Part shown: piece by piece, positions 3,373 to 5,770 of the stretch
How the letters are laid out: each line of letters starts with the position of its first letter
Numbering within the stretch: position 1 is the first letter of the stretch
NCBI GenBank assembly: GCA_964354155.1
Contig: CAYGYG010000056.1
Coordinates: 1-5,770 of the forward strand
Length of the DNA: 5,770 nt
Source of the DNA: CAYGYG01 sp964354155
GTDB lineage: Bacteria; Hydrothermota; Tepidihabitantia; SM23-42; CAYGYG01
Direction of reading: 5' to 3'
The notes under the pieces: generated by a model
The model's database searches: none
Seen by the model: the letters and a program-made list of their open reading frames with translations, nothing else
What the model was told of the DNA's origin: nothing
Made by a program: the position numbers and the translations under genes

Positions 3373-5770
3373 ATGTGGAGCAAGACAGTAGGTCTGATTG
3401 CCGTTCTGGCTGGCGCGCTGTTTGCCTGGCCGGACAACTCCCCTGACGGGTGGCGCATGCCCGGTCCCGTCGTAACAGAGGAGCAGTACAACCAAAGTAT
3501 GGGCGACCTTGATGCGGTTTACGATTCCGTCTTCCTGGTCTGGATCGATTGGCGAAACAGTCCCCCTTCGGTTGGGTTTAAGACCTCGACTAATGTAGGC
3601 TTCACGTGGGGAAACGAATCGACCATTCCCCGGTCCGGCGGTGCTAATGACCATCTGGCGATAGCGCTTGACAAAAGGCCGGGCAGCGGGTGGACATACG
3701 TTATCTGGGATTCGTTGGAGAACAATCTGTACTCCATGATGTTTTCCAGATCATCTGACCGGGGGCAGACATGGTCGACTACGCATGTTCCTGGCGCAAC
3801 CGACCGTCGGGTCGACCTGGCTGGTTCGATCTGTGTTGACCTGAATGGAAACCTGCATATCGCATACTATTACTATGAACCTGATGACCCCTGGGAGCAT
3901 AAGGTTTACTATATATATTCCGCCGACAATGGCGCGAACTGGACCAATCCAGAGCTCGTTTATATGGTGGGACGTTCGGACGAGATCATCGAACAGACAG
4001 TGGTAACCACCATGGTAGTAGGCGAGGCTGTACAGCCGCAGGTCAGTTTCCAGAAAAGCGCGAATTCGTACGTCTGTTTTGCGTTCAAGGACGGCGCTGG
4101 TTGGACTGTTTTCGAGAACTGGACAATGGTGTCAGAGAATCCGCATTCGCATTGCATGGCCCCTGACCAGAGTGGGGATCTGCACTATTTCAGCAAGTCA
4201 ATGTTCAGCATAAACCACATACCCAAAATAATCTACCGGCGCGGTCATTGGGATGGATACTGGACGTGGACCGACCCGGAGACGTTGGACTATACGGGCA
4301 GTGTGAATCATCCGGATGTGGACATCCATGGTGATAGCATCGACCTTGTCTACGAAAAGACTGGGGGCGGATGGTACTACGATATCTATCATCTCGGCTC
4401 AAGGGACCGCGGCCAGACGTGGAGTGCACCGATTCGGATAACGCAGCGCTACGAAGCATCGCTTAGTTATCATCCTTCGATTGCCGCGGGCAGGATTTCA
4501 CGATACGTCTGTTTCACATCACATAAAGACGATGTCGAGCTGCAGGATGATATCTGGTGTCTTACCAATGACGATTCACTGCTATCCGACGATGACGGCG
4601 CGACCGCGGTTACGACGGCGCGGCACCTTGACCTAAGTGGATGGTCAGATCTCTATCTGACTTATCGATCCCAGGGCATGCTGAACTACACGAGCAGCGG
4701 CGACGGCGGAGTGACTTGGAGTCCATTCCACAAGTTTGCCGCCGGATGGCTGCCTTCGCTTGGCCAGGGATGGACAATGGTCTTTGAACCGTACATAGGC
4801 TTCACGTACATTGAGGAAACTCCGTACGGCCTTGCCCTTAGGTATGTGCGATACAGTCTTGCCACAGGCACATGGAGTGACCCAATCTACCTCATGAGCC
4901 AATGGCATGACAACCTCTGGCCGGGCGCGGCGTCATTGGTGGCCAACATGGACCAGGTCTACGTCATCGTTCCGGTATACAACTACGAGATGAATCAACA
5001 ATACAACTGGACATCGGCGGTCTACTTCTATCAATTCGACAACAACCTGCAAAACTCATATCCGCCAAGTGTACATCTTGACTCAACTAACTACCAGATT
5101 GGCAACGCCTGTCTGGCGCTCGACGGTGACGCACAGGTTTACGGCGTCTGGGAGAAGTACAACGATGTGACTGGGTACACGACCGTCTGGTCTCGGTATC
5201 GTGATGTTGGTCAACCACCAGCGTGGCATCCGGCTCTAAATCAAGCGCCGGAGAATGTATCAGATCAAACCCCACCCAATCCCATACGCAATAGCTATAC
5301 GCCTTTCATCGAGACCTGGCCTTCCTATGCTTACTGCGTCTGGTCACGAGAAGAGGCTGACGGCGAGCCTGCGACTCGGGACATCTGGCGGAGAGCAAAG
5401 AATACTGTCACGCAGAATTGGGATCCGATGTTGCCCTACAGCAATCAAGGAGACGGTCTTGCTTCTGACGGTCCGACCAATGCTTCAGGTGACTGCTCAG
5501 TATGGCAGCAGCCCAATTTCATGGACTTCAACAACGATATGTGGTTCAGGAGCGACGCGCATGGCGGTCCTAACAACCTGACTTGGACGTTTTTTGTTGA
5601 GGAAAGAAACGGGCACAGCCAGATGGCTCGATTCGGGTGGCCTGACATGCTCTACGCGACCTTCACAAAGGAAAATGCCGTTCCTTATAGAGTGATTACG
5701 CTCGGCCAACCTCTTCTGTTATTACTAAGTCAATATGTTAATATTTTCCCAAGGGAAAATGTTAAGGTTG
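3373..5770 (+). CDS. Exported Asp-box (BNR) beta-propeller protein, partial
   Basis: The frame stays open from ATG 3373 to the right edge (799 codons plus one base, no stop), so the 3' end is missing. Residues 1-18 (MWSKTVGLIAVLAGALFA) form a signal peptide with a likely cleavage after A18 and no lipobox Cys, so the product is secreted or surface-bound. The mature part is very rich in Trp, Tyr, Asp and Gly and carries five Asp-box motifs (S-x-D-x-G-x-T-W): STNVGFTW (72-79), SSDRGQTW (127-134), SADNGANW (183-190), SRDRGQTW (343-350) and SGDGGVTW (442-449). These mark blade turns of sialidase-type beta-propellers. I see no F/Y-R-I-P motif near the N-terminus, and Asp-boxes alone do not make a sialidase, so a binding or structural role is as likely as glycan hydrolysis. 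From about residue 770 the sequence becomes AT-rich and Leu-rich and ends in VNIFPRENVKV. Expression is probably under the sigma-54 promoter at 3142. Confidence 0.88.
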   Translation, partial: MWSKTVGLIAVLAGALFAWPDNSPDGWRMPGPVVTEEQYNQSMGDLDAVYDSVFLVWIDWRNSPPSVGFKTSTNVGFTWGNESTIPRSGGANDHLAIALDKRPGSGWTYVIWDSLENNLYSMMFSRSSDRGQTWSTTHVPGATDRRVDLAGSICVDLNGNLHIAYYYYEPDDPWEHKVYYIYSADNGANWTNPELVYMVGRSDEIIEQTVVTTMVVGEAVQPQVSFQKSANSYVCFAFKDGAGWTVFENWTMVSENPHSHCMAPDQSGDLHYFSKSMFSINHIPKIIYRRGHWDGYWTWTDPETLDYTGSVNHPDVDIHGDSIDLVYEKTGGGWYYDIYHLGSRDRGQTWSAPIRITQRYEASLSYHPSIAAGRISRYVCFTSHKDDVELQDDIWCLTNDDSLLSDDDGATAVTTARHLDLSGWSDLYLTYRSQGMLNYTSSGDGGVTWSPFHKFAAGWLPSLGQGWTMVFEPYIGFTYIEETPYGLALRYVRYSLATGTWSDPIYLMSQWHDNLWPGAASLVANMDQVYVIVPVYNYEMNQQYNWTSAVYFYQFDNNLQNSYPPSVHLDSTNYQIGNACLALDGDAQVYGVWEKYNDVTGYTTVWSRYRDVGQPPAWHPALNQAPENVSDQTPPNPIRNSYTPFIETWPSYAYCVWSREEADGEPATRDIWRRAKNTVTQNWDPMLPYSNQGDGLASDGPTNASGDCSVWQQPNFMDFNNDMWFRSDAHGGPNNLTWTFFVEERNGHSQMARFGWPDMLYATFTKENAVPYRVITLGQPLLLLLSQYVNIFPRENVKV
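5738..5765. repeat. 13-bp inverted repeat at the right edge
   Basis: TTAATATTTTCCC (5738-5750) and GGGAAAATGTTAA (5753-5765) are inverted repeats with a 2-bp spacer AA. All 13 positions pair if one G-T is allowed. It lies inside the open frame of the exported protein, in a stretch clearly more AT-rich than the rest of the gene. Confidence 0.5.

Noticed and set aside
3196..5709. Minus-strand frames of 60-150 codons opposite the exported-protein gene.
   Set aside because: They are antisense shadows of a 799-codon frame with a signal peptide, Asp-boxes and a strong Shine-Dalgarno.

Overview
The window looks like bacterial chromosomal DNA from an uncultured lineage. Two features point this way: a sigma-54 activator with a degenerate-TPR-like N-terminus plus GAF domain, and a long Trp/Tyr-rich exported Asp-box protein. 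Both recall candidate phyla such as WOR-3/Stahlbacteria or other FCB-related groups. That placement is an impression from protein style, not a measured result. Base composition is near 50% GC in the real genes and lower in the spacers.

Layout. Positions 1-480 hold gene debris. On the minus strand there is a short broken ORF (about 120-12), interrupted at a 13-bp direct repeat, and the first 45 codons of a nucleotidyltransferase (275-138) that stops just before its catalytic Asp pair is complete. On the plus strand (about 359-480) lies a decayed piece of a ComM/YifB (Mg-chelatase-like) gene. A small XRE-type helix-turn-helix gene (about 471-734) follows. A strong intrinsic terminator (839-872) closes this part, and a good sigma-70-type promoter (902-929) opens the next.

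Positions 1061-2947 encode a 628-residue sigma-54-dependent transcription activator (N-terminal helical region, GAF, AAA+ with GAFTGA, Fis-type HTH). It is followed by a 425-bp regulatory spacer. This carries a perfect 15-bp palindrome (2969-2983), a second dyad (3056-3076), a correctly spaced -24/-12 sigma-54 promoter (3142-3157) and a roughly 205-nt leader containing a possible leader peptide and two mutually exclusive hairpins. A strong Shine-Dalgarno then precedes a large exported protein gene (3373 to beyond the right edge, at least 799 residues) with a signal peptide and five Asp-box (BNR) motifs.

Proposed logic (inference): the GAF activator is made from its own sigma-70 promoter, binds the two dyads as upstream activating sites, and drives the sigma-54 promoter of the adjacent exported beta-propeller protein. 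A near copy of the operator half-site overlaps the -35 box of the activator's own promoter, which suggests autoregulation. The main oddity in the activator is that both residues of the AAA+ 'glutamate switch' pair are substituted.
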